Part shown: piece by piece, positions 21,974 through 34,500 of the stretch | Numbering within the stretch: position 1 is the first letter of the stretch | Layout: each line of letters opens with the position of its first letter | DNA from: Volutella citrinella | Lineage: Eukaryota; Ascomycota; Sordariomycetes; Hypocreales; Nectriaceae | NCBI GenBank assembly: GCA_034401135.1 | Contig: JAWZSP010000006.1 | Coordinates: forward strand, 2,914,001 to 2,978,000 | Length of the DNA: 64,000 nucleotides | Reading direction: 5' to 3' | The notes under the pieces: generated by a model | Seen by the model: only the letters and a program-made list of their open reading frames with translations | Told to the model about the DNA's origin: nothing | Database searches by the model: none | Position numbers and translations under genes: made by a program

Positions 21974-23647
21974 ATGGCCACGATTGAGCCGCGCTTGATT
22001 CATCTTCTCAACGAGTCTACGACTCCCCAGCTCCCCCATACCGACCTGCCGCCGCTGCACTCACTGCCCCTCCACAAGTCGGTCGACCGCTCGCTCCCCC
22101 CGCTCGACCCGGATGTCATCCATCGCGGCGACTGGGCCACCGCCGCCGATACCCAGGCTGCTGCCAATCAGGCTGGCCCTCTCTACCTCGGTGGCAGCGT
22201 CGATGATGGCCCAGCAGACTACCGGAAGGACGTGAGCCGCGCGGACGGTGTTAAGCAGACGACGGCCTTTCCCCTGCGACTTTTGTTGGGCGAGACGGAG
22301 CCGCAGGACGCCTCCCACTCCATTCATAAGATCCTCGACGATGGGCCGGATGCGGCTGATGATGCATCCAACAAGAAACGCCATCGTGGCCTCCATGTCA
22401 AAGACGACTTCGTCCAGCTACCGCAGCCGCTCAAGAAGCAAAAGGCGGCCCAGAAAGTGCCAACTATGCCGCCAATCATCAACGGCCTTCACGAACCCCC
22501 CCCTCATGCTGCCTTGTTCCCTCCAATCTCCTCCAATTCATTCGACGGGAAAGATGGGGCCCATTTGAAGTCGCTGCATGGGTTCAACAACTCGTCGCCC
22601 ACTTCGGCGGACAATGACAAGAACGCCTCCAAATCCAGGAAGCGTGCCACTAAGCCAAGGCGGAAATGGTCAGAAGAGGAGACCAACCATCTGCTCTTGG
22701 GTGTGGATCGTCATGGCGTTGGCAAATGGACTAGTATCCTAGAAGATGCCGACTTCAGATTCAACGACCGGACTGCTGGGGACTTGAAGGACAGATTCAG
22801 AACCTGCTGCCCGGATGAGCTGAGGAAGTCTGGGAAAAAATCCCAATCCGTAACCACCCCAACCAAGGAAGTGAAGCAAAGGCACAAACTCAACGCCCAC
22901 CTCGGAAAGATCCTGGTTGAACCGGAGACCTCCTCTGCAAGTGAGGCTGCTGCGCCAATCCAACCTGACGTCGATGGCTCTGGAAAGCAGAAAAAGAGCA
23001 GGGCACATCGGAAGAAGATGGAAGACCTGGTCGAGCTCGGTATACATGGCCCGTTCAAGAAGTCTCATCGAAGGGAGCGACGACCTTTTACAGAGCAAGA
23101 CGATAGGGAGATACTTGAAGGGCTCAATGCGCATGGGCCCGCCTGGACAAAAATACAACGCGACGCCCGCTTCCATTTGTCTAGCAGGCAGCCAACTGAC
23201 TTGAGAGACCGAGTTCGAAACAAATACCCCACCATCTACCAGCGAATCGAAAAGGGCACGTTCCAGGTGAAAGATGGCACCCGAAGCAACGACGTCTTGG
23301 AACCATCCATCAATATGTCAATCGACAACTCACTTAAAAGGTCGAAGACTACTCTTGAACCTCAAGTGCGGGAAGGCTTGCCCAGGTGGCCTCTGCAGCG
23401 GCCAGACAGCGTGGAAAACAACCATTCGACGCAAACGTTTGAGTTTGGTGAGACATCAGCGCCTCAGTTCATGGGAGGTGAGATGGACATCTCAAGACTC
23501 CTCCTCGACGACCCAAAGCTGTCGCCGGGAGGGCATCGAATGGGCACGGATGTCGGCGCCGGACCTGCTTCGTCGCCATCAGATTCGCGAAGGGAGAACG
23601 CCGATGGACACGGCTCGGCAGCAAGATCCCGACAGCTTCGGAGATGA
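21974..23647 (+). CDS. Double-Myb telobox DNA-binding protein, Teb1/Tay1-like
   Basis: An intronless frame of 557 aa from the ATG at 21974. Two Myb domains lie at about 230-280 (KWSEEETNHLL through LKDRFRTCCP) and 370-420 (PFTEQDDREIL through LRDRVRNKYP). Both third helices are of telobox type (L-K/R-D-R-x-R). Two telobox Mybs in tandem are characteristic of S. pombe Teb1 and Y. lipolytica Tay1. These bind TTAGGG-type repeats at telomeres and in promoters, including histone and ribosomal protein genes (family knowledge). A basic KKRHR stretch near 134 may be a nuclear signal. The N- and C-terminal regions are disordered. The start was chosen as the first ATG giving a protein-like N-terminus. 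Whether it acts at telomeres, promoters or both is not shown here. Confidence 0.78.
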   Translation: MATIEPRLIHLLNESTTPQLPHTDLPPLHSLPLHKSVDRSLPPLDPDVIHRGDWATAADTQAAANQAGPLYLGGSVDDGPADYRKDVSRADGVKQTTAFPLRLLLGETEPQDASHSIHKILDDGPDAADDASNKKRHRGLHVKDDFVQLPQPLKKQKAAQKVPTMPPIINGLHEPPPHAALFPPISSNSFDGKDGAHLKSLHGFNNSSPTSADNDKNASKSRKRATKPRRKWSEEETNHLLLGVDRHGVGKWTSILEDADFRFNDRTAGDLKDRFRTCCPDELRKSGKKSQSVTTPTKEVKQRHKLNAHLGKILVEPETSSASEAAAPIQPDVDGSGKQKKSRAHRKKMEDLVELGIHGPFKKSHRRERRPFTEQDDREILEGLNAHGPAWTKIQRDARFHLSSRQPTDLRDRVRNKYPTIYQRIEKGTFQVKDGTRSNDVLEPSINMSIDNSLKRSKTTLEPQVREGLPRWPLQRPDSVENNHSTQTFEFGETSAPQFMGGEMDISRLLLDDPKLSPGGHRMGTDVGAGPASSPSDSRRENADGHGSAARSRQLRR

Positions 23648-24331
23648 CGGAGCGCAGCTCAGATCGATCCACACACACTCACAGCCACCACCACGTCGGT
23701 GGCTCTCAGTTGCTACGCATAAATCATGCATCCGAGGTTGGTATAGGAGTTGGTATAGGACAATGACTTGTACAAGAGGATTTGGGCGCATTAAATTGGT
23801 AACATCCACCATCCAGCAACAGTTGCTATCCGACGATCCCTTGCTTCTTTGATTTCCTTTTTACTTGGTTTGGTAAAGGCGCTTGCATCAGGTCTCGGGA
23901 CAAATATGAGGAAGCCTCGCTGGCAGAGCACTAAGATCCGCGTTATGAACTAAAAGGACTCAAGTCCAACCCTTAGTAGAGTCGATGAATATATATATAT
24001 TTCTGCACACCAACAATTGAAGCATTGGCCCGTAGGAGAAGACCGGGAGTTGCCTGGATTGGTGTCTGGAGTACTTGCAAGTCCACGCTGGCGATAAGAT
24101 AAGATAGGCTCATCCATTCACGCCAATCCGCATTTGGCTTGGTGCATATCGTCGTAGCACCACCCACGTGACCCACAAGCTAGTGACAAAAAAATCGCTT
24201 CTAGGGCATGAACCCCCAATGGTCGTTAGTGCCGTGGAGGAAAAAGTGTGGTCCATCATCTCAGCGTTTATTCCCCGTCAACCGCCCACTGTCCAACTTC
24301 ACCACAGCCGACAAAGAAGCCATTCGACACC
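23648..24331. other. Promoter region of the ribosomal protein gene
   Basis: This 684-bp spacer holds the 3' flank of the Teb1-like gene, a short AT dinucleotide tract near 23985-24000, and the eS4 promoter with CCAAT, CACGTG and CTAGGG elements in its last 210 bp. Confidence 0.6.
24123..24207 (+). promoter_or_regulatory. Candidate upstream elements of the eS4 gene
   Basis: A CCAAT box (24123-24127), a CACGTG palindrome (24165-24170) and a CTAGGG element (24202-24207) lie 125-210 bp upstream of the start codon. CTAGGG differs from the telomere-type TTAGGG core by one base. Function is inferred from motif and position only. Confidence 0.35.
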
Positions 24332-25411
24332 ATGGCCCGCGGAATGTGAGTAGCAACTGCTGCAGGAATCGGCGCGTGGCATGGCTTGACGAGGATTGGA
24401 ATTGTTTCCCTTTCTCAGCTTCGAGTCTGCCCTCGCCGCCGTCCTCGTTCTCCCGCACATCAGCTCGGCCCGTTCTGACAATTTTTGCAGCAAGAAGCAC
24501 CAGAAGCGCCTCAGCGCCCCCTCGCACTGGCTGCTTGACAAGCTGTCCGGCACCTACGCTCCCAAGCCCTCTGCCGGTCCTCACAAGCTCCGCGACTGCA
24601 TGCCTCTGATCGTCTTCATCCGAAACCGCCTCAAGTATGCTCTCAACTACCGTGAGACCAAGGCCATCCTGATGCAGCGCCTCATCAAGGTCGACCACAA
24701 GGTCCGAACCGACTCTACCTACCCCACCGGCTTCATGGACGTCATCTCCATCGAGAAGACTGGCGAGAACTTCCGCCTGATCTACGACACCAAGGGCCGC
24801 TTCACCGTCCACCGAATCCAGGCCGAGGAGGCCGAGTACAAGCTGGCCAAGGTCAAGCGCGTTCAGCTTGGTCGCGGTGGAATCCCATTCTTGGTCACGC
24901 ACGATGCACGAACGTGAGTTCTGTCAGACATCATTCAGCCGTTGGATCAAGCTTTGGTCGATTCGTATTCACACCCGACACGACACGATTGGAGCTTAAT
25001 GCCCTGCGGCTGTATGTATCCCCCCTCCCCAACTTGCCGCTGACAATTCTTCTTCTCTGCAGCATCCGCTACCCCGACCCTCTGATCAAGGTCAACGACT
25101 CCGTCAAGGTTGACCTCGCCACTGGCAAGATCACCGACTTCATCAAGTTCGACACTGGCGCCGTCGCCATGGTCACTGGTGGTCGTAACATGGGTCGTGT
25201 TGGTGTCATCACCCACCGTGAGCGTCACGATGGTGGCTTCAACATTGTCCACATCAAGGATGCCATTGACAACAGCTTCGCTACCCGTGAGAGCAACGTT
25301 TTCGTCATTGGCCAGGACAAGCCCTGGATCTCCCTGCCCAAGGGCAAGGGTGTCAAGCTCACCATCGCTGAGGAGCGTGACCGCCGTCGCGCCTACGCTG
25401 TCTCTCACTAA
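24332..25411 (+). CDS. RPS4: 40S ribosomal protein eS4 (S4)
   Basis: Small-subunit ribosomal protein in the cytosol. Exons are 24332-24345, 24491-24913 and 25063-25411, giving 261 aa, exactly the yeast length. The first exon is only 14 nt, coding MARG plus two bases of the fifth codon, as is common for fungal ribosomal protein genes. Introns are 145 and 149 nt, and the second has a CTGAC branch site. Conserved segments include [10 protein letters not shown] near the N-terminus and the central KOW-type stretch [11 protein letters not shown]. Codon use is strongly C-ending, as expected of a highly expressed gene. I looked for C/D-box snoRNA signatures in both introns and found none. Confidence 0.97.
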
Positions 25412-28400
25412 ATTAGCGTTGGGAATGGAAAAAAGGCATGTGGTCTGGAGTCTCGGATTTGACGTTTGCTTTGCGGCTTTAACCTACGGAGATAGCCAGC
25501 CCAAGAGGCTAACGATAAAAGATGAAATTGAGCTAAGCACACACTGTCGATTTCCGAGAACGTTCGTATATTTTGGCCGTGAATTCGTAGCCTGCATGTC
25601 GCCATTCTGCTGTGGGGATGGTGCGGTCACCATCATCCAGCATCCTAAGCAGTACCGTACCAGGGCAACGCAGTCGTCCATTCTAATGGCAAATTTTCTA
25701 CGAGGACTATTTAGCTCTGTTCGCTTGGCTGCTCGAGAAACGAGGCTCACGATTTGTCCGTTTGCAAAGTGTAGGGTAACGAAGGCTGCCAGACATGCAC
25801 TGATTGCGAGGGGAAGACTTTCCCATTCCAAGCCTCTCAGCTCGGCTTGGGAGATAAACGTGCCCACGTTGACAGAGGCTCTCGGCTTCCGTGTCGTTAA
25901 TTGTCTTGGCTTTTTGAGGTGTCTGTTGAGGACGTGAGCTTCTTCCCCGCTCCCGCGGCCGCCGCGCAGCAATGTCTCGATATGTCTGGCCTTTAAACGA
26001 TTGATCATTATATGATTACTCGTTTTAGCAAGAGCCACCATTTTATCACAGGTAGAGAACAACGGCATAGGCCTAGAGGCTGTTTTAAAAAAAAATGGAA
26101 GGCAATATAAATGCTCATGCTCCAACTACTGCTCTCTGAGCATGTTGCCGGCTTGCAAGTTGTGGGTATGGACACAACAACGAGCGGGAAGTGATTTACA
26201 TGACGGACGACAACCTACTCCAGCTAGCAGCCGAGTCGTGGGGTCATGCAGGAGTGACATTGCATATTGCTCATGTTGAACCAGTAATCCTGACGAAAAA
26301 GGAGATGAGCGCCCAACGGGATAACAATAACTTGAAAAATAAAACCAAGTCACAAACTGTGATACAACAGCAGGCGAGGGCATGCAGGAATGCCCAACGC
26401 AGTATTATGGCTCGGCTCATTGTGTTGCACTATGGAACCAAGCAATTACGTGCGGATACGACGGGGGTGCCCGAGCAGAAAAATTGTTACGAATCACAGA
26501 GCCCGGGATAATAATGTAACGTCTCGGGAGTATTTCAGGGCGAAACTGATTCACGCCCGGTGGCGGTATGGCGCGCTGCCTCCGGGCAATGAGTTTGGAT
26601 GATGCTACTTTGACTCGCATCAGCCAAGACACGCTGTAGCAGCGCTGGCGCTCAAGGAAGTGGCCGGTGCACGTCGCTAGTATGCAAGTCGACGTTCCGG
26701 AACAAAACGTCAGACCGCGCCTCTCATTCTCGGTCAATGGTCCTCTCCCCCCCACGCTGTGCCCGCCAGACCACTTGGGGGGTCATGGGTGAAACGAAAT
26801 GTGATGCGTCACCGTTTCGACGGGCAGGAGGCTGTCGTAAGCTCTGCCTTTTAGTGCGGGATTTTGGGAGAAGATGACGGGAGGTGGGCAGGCGATGACT
26901 GAAGATACCACCCACGAGGCGAGCGAAAACTGAGATGTCGTCGGCGAGTTTTGGCTGGCTGTTCTGAGAAACTTGGAAAATACTGTGCGCCCAAGGCGAG
27001 ACAGAGACCGGGGGCTTGGTGTCATGTAACCACCTACCCCGGGATCGAAAAGCCGGGGTCAGCAGCTGTGTGTAATGCCCAATGCAGGGCCTGTCAGTTG
27101 ACCCGGGCGAGTGTGGCGACGTGCATTGAGTATACGCAAGGCATGACCGAGTTGGAGCGCCCGATTCGGCTGGCGGAGGACAATGAATAAGAGTCCAGTT
27201 CTCGCAACGGGCCATCGGTAAAGAGACGAGTCAACCCGTGCACCCCCTTGTTATATTGTCCCCACCACGGCCGGGCTGGAGCTCAGTATCTGTATCTGTA
27301 CCGTGTATTTGTTGGGAGTGTCGGAGGAAGCATTCGTCTAATTCGGCTCAGCTGGTGGCCGAAGACTCTCTGGGCCCTCGAGGCTTCAGCTTCCTCACTG
27401 CCAGCCCGGCCCCGGAAGCTGGTCTGTCCACAGCCTCGGTGGGCGTCAACAATCCTCCTGCTCGTCATTCGAAGGAGACGATCCGGTTACGCCGTGTTTG
27501 GTAATGGCGACCCCCAAACTGGTGCTCCATCGATCCTAACCCCGGCGCAAAAAGTGGGCATCCGTTAACCTCTCGACCCCCTCCATCTACACTCCACCCG
27601 GGTGTTGGCAACTCGATTTCATGGGTCTCACGCACGGCCGTCCGTGACTGGACGCCCCGCTCCAGCAGAGCCGAAGCGCCTGCAAGGGGAGTGGAGGAGG
27701 GGGTTTCGAAGCTGAAGAGGCGGATCCTTTTGCCATTGACCACTGCGCCAACACGGCCACCCCCCGTACCCTCCCCTCCCCCCATCTGCGTTGGCCCAAT
27801 TGCTGCGAGAGTGCGATTGGCATGGCGTGGGAGTACATCTGACTAACAGCAAGCACAAACACTTGCATACTTGCGATACCTCGTGATTGCAATCCTCCCA
27901 GGGTCTCTTCGGTCTCCGGCTCGTCATTTGACCACCCCAGGGCGGGCACACGGGAGATGCGAGTCTATGAGGAGGGGAGGGAGGCCATGCAAGCCCCCCA
28001 AAACCACCTGGCCAGGGCCCATGACACGCACCTCACCCATTTCGTCCTGTTGTCGTTTCCAAAAGTGCGTCACCGGAGCGTCTTGGTGCCATTCGTTCCC
28101 ACTGCGGTGAGATGAGATCGTGTGCCTGCCTTCTCCTCCAAGCGGCCTGCAGCCGATACTTGAGCCGAGGAGACATCGCAACAGTTGTCACTGGCTAGGC
28201 AGGTGGGCGCTATTGTGCCCAGGGACCCAGCTTGGCTGGTGTATGCATCCAATCATGACACCAATTCGGACCACTAGACCTTACTGGCTAGTTATCGTGT
28301 ATGGCGGCATTATTAATAAAGAGGACGACATCGCGCTCTGGGTCCATCGTGTCCCATTCTCTTCAACGGCCAGAGCTTCCTCCTCCTGCGTGGAAAGTCA

Positions 28401-28828
28401 GGAAATGTGAGTAGAGCCCAGGCGCAACCATCTGCCAGTCGCACCCACTAACAAAGTACAGTTGCCCTGGATGTGCTCCAACGACCGGCCTTGCTTTTAA
28501 GAGTGCGCAAACTAGGCAAGTTGTGCTGTTCGATCAAGCTGGGAACTGTAACCTATCAAAGGTTGGGAGCTTGCTGGCTTTTGGGGCCTTGGCCCAAGGG
28601 CGTCTTGGAAGCTCTAGGTGCTTTGTCACATAGCGGCGGTTGAAATTGTGCTGGAAAACACCTCAAAAAGTTTGGTCACCAACAGTCAGCTGGACGGTTA
28701 TCTGGGACTCCTCTAGAGTTGACCCCGGATCCACTTCACACCTTTGCGGGTCAGGCTTCTGGGAACCACCAGTCCACCAGTCCACAACCACTCGAAAGCG
28801 GAGAACGTCCCGTATTCCCTCATCAACA
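25412..28828. other. 3.4-kb gene-poor region
   Basis: It lies between two genes on the plus strand, so it contains the eS4 3' flank and the D-lactate dehydrogenase promoter. A 213-codon minus-strand frame at 25484-26125 begins without an ATG and has no recognisable domain. Other frames are short. No tRNA, repeat or transposon was recognised. Confidence 0.5.
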
Positions 28829-30900
28829 ATGTCAGTCCGCTGCTGTACGCGACTCTTGCTGAGCCGCGGGACTACTACTAGGAGTGCCAATGCACGCCGT
28901 AGTTTTGCGACAACATGCCGGCGCAGCACCGCCAGGGTCCCACAGGCCGGCGCGACAAAATCGGCCAATGCGTCGGGCTGGTCCGGCGCGAGGGTCATAG
29001 TGGCCATGGCCGGGGCCGGGGCCGTTGGCTGGGGTTTGGCCAACGCCCAAACAGGCGGCTTCTTTGGCCGCCTGGGTGAGCCTAGATATGCCACCTTATC
29101 GGAGATGGAAGAGGTGAGTTGCTGCGGTTGTTTCTTAGGCATATTTGTGCCAGCTTGTTCCTAGTGGAGAGGCCCCAGATCTGACGAGTTGAGACAAGGC
29201 GATCCGGAAGATTGAGGCGGAAGTGGGTATCGAGGATCTGATCTCCACGGACCCGGAAGACCTCCACGCGCACGGATATTCGGAGTGGTCTTCTGTGAAT
29301 CTGGACACTCTGCCGGTGGCCGTAGCCTATCCACGGACCACGGAGCACGTGTCTGTTATCGCGCGAATTTGCTATGAGCACCGTGTGCCCATCATCCCAT
29401 ACTCGGGCGGCTCGAGTCTCGAGGGGAATTTCTCCGCGCCATATGGTGGCGTCAGCGTCGATTTCGCCTACATGGACCAGATTGTTCAGTTCAACAAGGA
29501 TGACATGGACATTGTGGTCCAGCCAAGCGTCGGCTGGCAGGACCTCAACGAGCAGCTTGCCAAGATGGACAGCGGTCTTTTCTTCCCGATTGATCCTGGT
29601 ACGTGATGATCATCTCGACAGATTGGCGGGGCTGCGCACCGTGGTGGTGAAATCTAACGACATCAAACAGGCCCCAGTGCCAAAATCGGAGGAATGATTG
29701 GCACAAACTGCTCTGGCACCAATGCGGTGAGATATGGCACCATGAAAGACTGGATCATCAACTTGACTGTTGTTCTGGCGGATGGGCGGGTCATCAAGAC
29801 GCGACGAAGGCCGAGGAAATCCTCGGCTGGGTACAACCTCAACAGTCTTTTCGTCGGGTCCGAGGGCACACTGGGCCTTGTGACAGAAGGTAGGCAACGC
29901 CACCACGCGCGGTTGTTCCGAGCTGACGTATCCAAGCAACGCTGAAATTGGCCATTGTGCCCGAGGAGTATTCCGTTGCCGTCGTCACCTTTCCCTCAAT
30001 TCGAGATGCTGCCGCCGCGGCCGCTGGCGTCATGCAAACGGGCGTCCCTATCGCTGCCATGGAGATCATGGATGAGGTGCAGATGAGAGTCGTGAATCTG
30101 GGTGGTGCCACGAAACCCCGTGTTTGGAAGGAGCTCCCAACCCTTTTCTTCAAGTTTTCTGGCACTAAGGACGGCGTCAGAGAGAGCATCTCGCGTGTCC
30201 AGAAAATAACCAAGCTCAACAAAGGCGGAAATTTCGAGTTTGCACGGGATGAACGCGAGCAGAAGCTGCTCTGGTCAGCTCGCAAGGAATCTTTGTGGTC
30301 GATGCTGTCTCTGCGAAAGGTCGGCGAGGATGTTTGTAAGTGTTGCGCAATCCGCTAAGAGTTGCCAGTGTTACCTGGGCTGCTCCTCTCTGCACATCCC
30401 CAGGTCTAGACAGGACGCTAACTTGGAGAAAAACAGTCAGCACAGACGTTGCCGTTCCGTTCAGCCGCCTGGCCGACATCATCGAGGTGAGCAAGAAAGA
30501 AATGGACGAACTGGGCCTCTTTGCCAGCATCCTTGGCCACGTGGGCGACGGCAACTTCCACAAGAGCATTCTGTATGACCGTACAAATGCAGGAGAGCGC
30601 GAAAAGGTCGAGAAACTGGTGAAAGATATGGTCAAGCGTGCTCTAGACATGGAGGGAACCTGCACAGGCGAACACGGGATCGGCTGGGGCAAGAAGGAGA
30701 GTCTGCTTTGGGAGATTGGGCCCGAAACCCTAGCCGTCATGACCCAGCTGAAGCAGTCTCTGGATCCTCGCTGGGTGATGAACCCGGGCAAGATCATGGA
30801 CGTGCCCTGGGAGAAAGCGGAGTATCCTGGATCAGACGTGGCAGTCACGCCAAACAGGCCCCGTGCGGCGTGTGAGTTGGTAGGTCTCCTTGAAAAGTAA
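28829..30900 (+). CDS. DLD1: Mitochondrial D-lactate dehydrogenase (cytochrome c)
   Basis: FAD enzyme oxidising D-lactate to pyruvate and passing electrons to cytochrome c, anchored at the mitochondrial inner membrane. Exons are 28829-29113, 29199-29598, 29671-29889, 29937-30335 and 30437-30900 (introns 85, 72, 47 and 101 nt), giving 588 aa against about 587 in yeast Dld1. The N-terminus is Arg/Ser/Thr-rich (import signal), followed by a hydrophobic segment at about 55-72. The FAD-binding region [13 protein letters not shown] and [13 protein letters not shown] are intact, as are the C-terminal GHVGDGNFH and [13 protein letters not shown] motifs. The first intron uses an AAG acceptor. The codon at the last splice junction gives Phe where I recall Trp in relatives. 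Confidence 0.94.
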
Positions 30901-31539
30901 GGGAAGGAAGGGCTGCATTCTGGAAGGAAACGGGCGGTGACTGGGAGCAAAATGGTTGTCGCTACATCAAAAAGGCTTGTGGAAAAGGTTTTAGCATAGG
31001 GCGGAGCGGGGGATGGACCGCCATGGAGAGGTTGGGTTTGCATATCATAAATTGCATTGCATCGTTTGTTTATGGAGTGTTTTGAGCTGTGGACGATCCT
31101 GGGTGCCTTCCGTAGTATGGACTTTCCTTGGAAGCATCTTGCCATTTGCTACACGTCTGTCGATCGGGCCCGCGGAAGGAACAAATAACGTGGTTTGTGT
31201 TACAACTGCTTGTACTAATTACCCGCAGCGACGATGATGCCATAACACGTATCGTTGAATACTAGTAGCTTGTTGTTTGCATTCCGTCGGTTAGTGTTCA
31301 CCGTCTTGGCGGGAGTGCGCGGAGGGGTGAGAGAACGGGAGAGACTGAGCCTGTGATCAACTGACGGTGAATCACAAGCAGCCCAATTCGCGGTCAAGGT
31401 AGCTGTGCAACTCAGCTTCCTCTCCAATTTACCTTCTTCATCTCACCCCGTATGCTTGTGAGCAAAAAGTTTTGCAGATCAAACTCGAGAGGTCTGGGTG
31501 CACTCCCTTGCTCAGCTGGAGGGAACATTATGCGCAGAA
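30901..31539. other. Promoter region of the RdRP gene
   Basis: This 639-bp spacer lies between two genes on the plus strand. Only short frames are present and no distinctive motif was seen. Confidence 0.6.
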
Positions 31540-34500
31540 ATGAGAGTACCTACGTGAGTCTGCGTCTTCAGATATTAAAGCGCCTTGGAAACAGGTTTGA
31601 CAACATTTAGGCACAGGATCGGCTCTCAAAAGAGCCATGTGCAGCCTCTACGGCTGGAACAGCCGACGGCAACGAAACCAGAGGACTTGAGAGAAGCACC
31701 AAAATCGGATAAAAAACCGGATGAATCCCATCGACGCAACGCAGAGGAGAACAAGCAGCAGGCAGTTTTACAAGAAGACTGGAAAACATGGCCAGATTTC
31801 ATGATTCGCCTGGATGGCATTCCTCCGGATACGTCCACCACCAACATTTGGGACTGGTTTTCCGGGGAAGGAGAAATAGCCTACATCGACATCTTTGATG
31901 GATTCAGAGGAGGCATGGCGGCGAAAATCAGGTTTGAGCCTCCTCCTAATCGGGATTTCTGGTCTGCAGGAACGTACAAAGTCAGCCACACGGACAACCT
32001 TGAGGGTTCAAAGGGCCTCACCATCAAAGTGACCCCTTTATCAGAGCTACGAAACAACTGGATCAGAAGCCCTGTGTGCTCTGAGCGGCAGTATCCCGTC
32101 AAGACGGCTCTTTATCCGCTCGATATTCAGTTCGGAAGCTTGATCGGACCTCAGGCCATGAAGATTATGCGGTCTATTTCCGCGACATCTCCATCGGGGG
32201 ACTCTTCGCTGAAGATTGAAATCAATCTGAAGCTCAGGCACCTCACTGCCTTTTTCCCTTTTGAAGTAACGTCCAAGTCGGCCAAATATATGCGTGAGTA
32301 TAAAATGGTACTCGACTTCGCCCAGATGATAGCCGCCTATCGAACAACGAGCCATGACAGCACGGCAATTGTCCTTGCCTCGAGATACCCGCCCAGGTAT
32401 TACTGGAAAAGTGCGGATACGAGGTCGACTCTGACTGATGCCAAGAACTGGAATGCCACCGAGAGTTGGAACAGGGCTACCGACATAGTTGAGAACGACA
32501 GCCTCCCACTCCGCTACCCTGTTGCGCTGCATACCGCAGAGCTCCAGGGCCCCAGGTTCATCGACATCGGTCGTTGGACAGCCTTCCGATTTCTGTTCAG
32601 CAACGAAACGAAGCAACTCAGCCAACTGATCACGGCAATGGAAGACTTCAACGTCATTCATCAAGATGCTGCTCATTTCCGGGCCGAGCTTGGTGGAGGA
32701 GAAACTGAAATGTGGAAACATCTTGAACGGGCAGCGGTGACGGAAGGAAACGCCCTGAATCTACTTCAATTGGTAAATAACTCTGCTGCTCAACTGAGTT
32801 TCGAGGTCCGATATCAGCTTGAGGTGTGCATTTCGAAAGGCATCATCAACGAACAAGTGGTTTGTCCCGAGTTCTTGAACCGCCTGGCAGAATTGGATCC
32901 GACGAGGGCAAGATTTCTGCTGGAGTACCTGGCCGACCAAGACGAGGCAGTTTTCAACCCGATGGGCATTTTCGAGGACGTTGATGCGAGATCATACTTC
33001 CCCAGGACACGGACCCCTCACTACTGTGCCCTGGTGCGCAAGGTGGTCGTTACTCCCACCACTGTTCGGTTCAGCACGCCCACGGTGGAGGTATCCAATC
33101 GGGTGATGCGGCAATACAGTCAAATGCACGATCGATTTCTGAGAATTCAATTTGTTGAAGAGTTGGAGAAAGGGCGAATCACCATCAACAAAGATCAGAA
33201 TGACGAGATTTGGAAGCGCGTGTTGCGGACGCTCTACAAGGGAATACGAATCGGAGACCGAACTTACCAATTTCTAGCCTTTGGAAGCTCGCAGCTGCGT
33301 CAGTGTGGAGCTTACTTCTTCTGTCCAACCGATTACGTTTCCTGTGACAGCATTCGTGAATGGATGGGTCAATTCGATCACATCAAAGTGGTGGCAAAAT
33401 ACGCTGCCCGACTTGGCCAATGCTTCTCCACGACCAGGGAGATTCGAGGCATCTCGGTGCCCGAGATCCGAGAAGTTCCCGATATCGAGACCGATAACTA
33501 TTGCTTTACTGATGGCGTGGGAAAGATTTCGCCTTTTCTTTCCCAGATGGTGATCGAGGACATGGGCTTGGAAGTCTTTGACCAGCCATCAGCGTTCCAG
33601 TTTCGCATGGGAGGCTGCAAAGGTGTGCTTGCAGTATGGCCTGGCGACGCCAAGGGCACAGAGGTGCACATTCGGAAGTCGCAAAAGAAGTTTGAAGCTG
33701 CTTTCAAAGGCCTCGAGATTATCAGGTGTGCAAGCTTCGCCACAGCCACCCTCAACCGCCAGACCATTGTTATCCTCGAGTCTTTGGGCGTACCGAAGAG
33801 CGCCTTCCTCAGACTCCTCAATGACCAGCTCTACTCATACGAGAGGGCTATGGTGGATGACCGCGCAGCGATTGAGATGCTGACCAAGTTTGTCGACGAG
33901 AATCAGACAACGCTCGTCATCGCCGAGATGCTCAAAGCAGGGTTCAGAGCGCAAGCAAGGGAGCCGTTTGTTATCAATGTGCTCAACCTGTGGCGGTCCT
34001 GGTCGCTGAAGCTTCTCAAAGAAAAGGCAAGAATCCAAGTCCCAGGTAGCGCATTCGTCCTCGGATGTGTTGACGAGTCGGGCACCCTCCGGGGACACGA
34101 CGCCACCACTGAGGGTTCCGCTATGAAGGACGTCAGCAAGCTTCCCCAGATCTTCCTGCAAATCTCCGACCCGAAAGGGTACAACCACACGAAGGTCATC
34201 CAAGGGGTGTGTCTCGTTGGACGGAATCCGTCGCTCCACCCAGGCGATATTCGCATCGTAGAAGCCGTTAACAACCCGGCACTATACCACCTCAAAGACG
34301 TGGTCGTGTTTCCGTCAGGCGGAGACCGGCCTGTACCCAACATGCTTTCAGGGGGAGATCTGGACGGAGACGACTTCTTCGTAATATGGGAACCGAGCCT
34401 GATGCCGAGGCTTTGGAACTACCCTCCGATGGACTACTCGGCACCGGCCCCGCGAAAGCTGGACCGTGATGTGAATGTCGATGACTTGCGCAATTTCTTT

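Noticed and set aside
24346..25062. snoRNA within the eS4 introns
   Set aside because: No C-box and D-box pair, and no H/ACA pattern seen; the introns look ordinary.
24261..25408. Minus-strand frames opposite the eS4 gene
   Set aside because: Antisense shadows of a strongly codon-biased ribosomal protein gene.
25484..26125. 213-codon minus-strand open frame
   Set aside because: It starts at a non-ATG codon, has no domain, and overlaps a long plus-strand frame.
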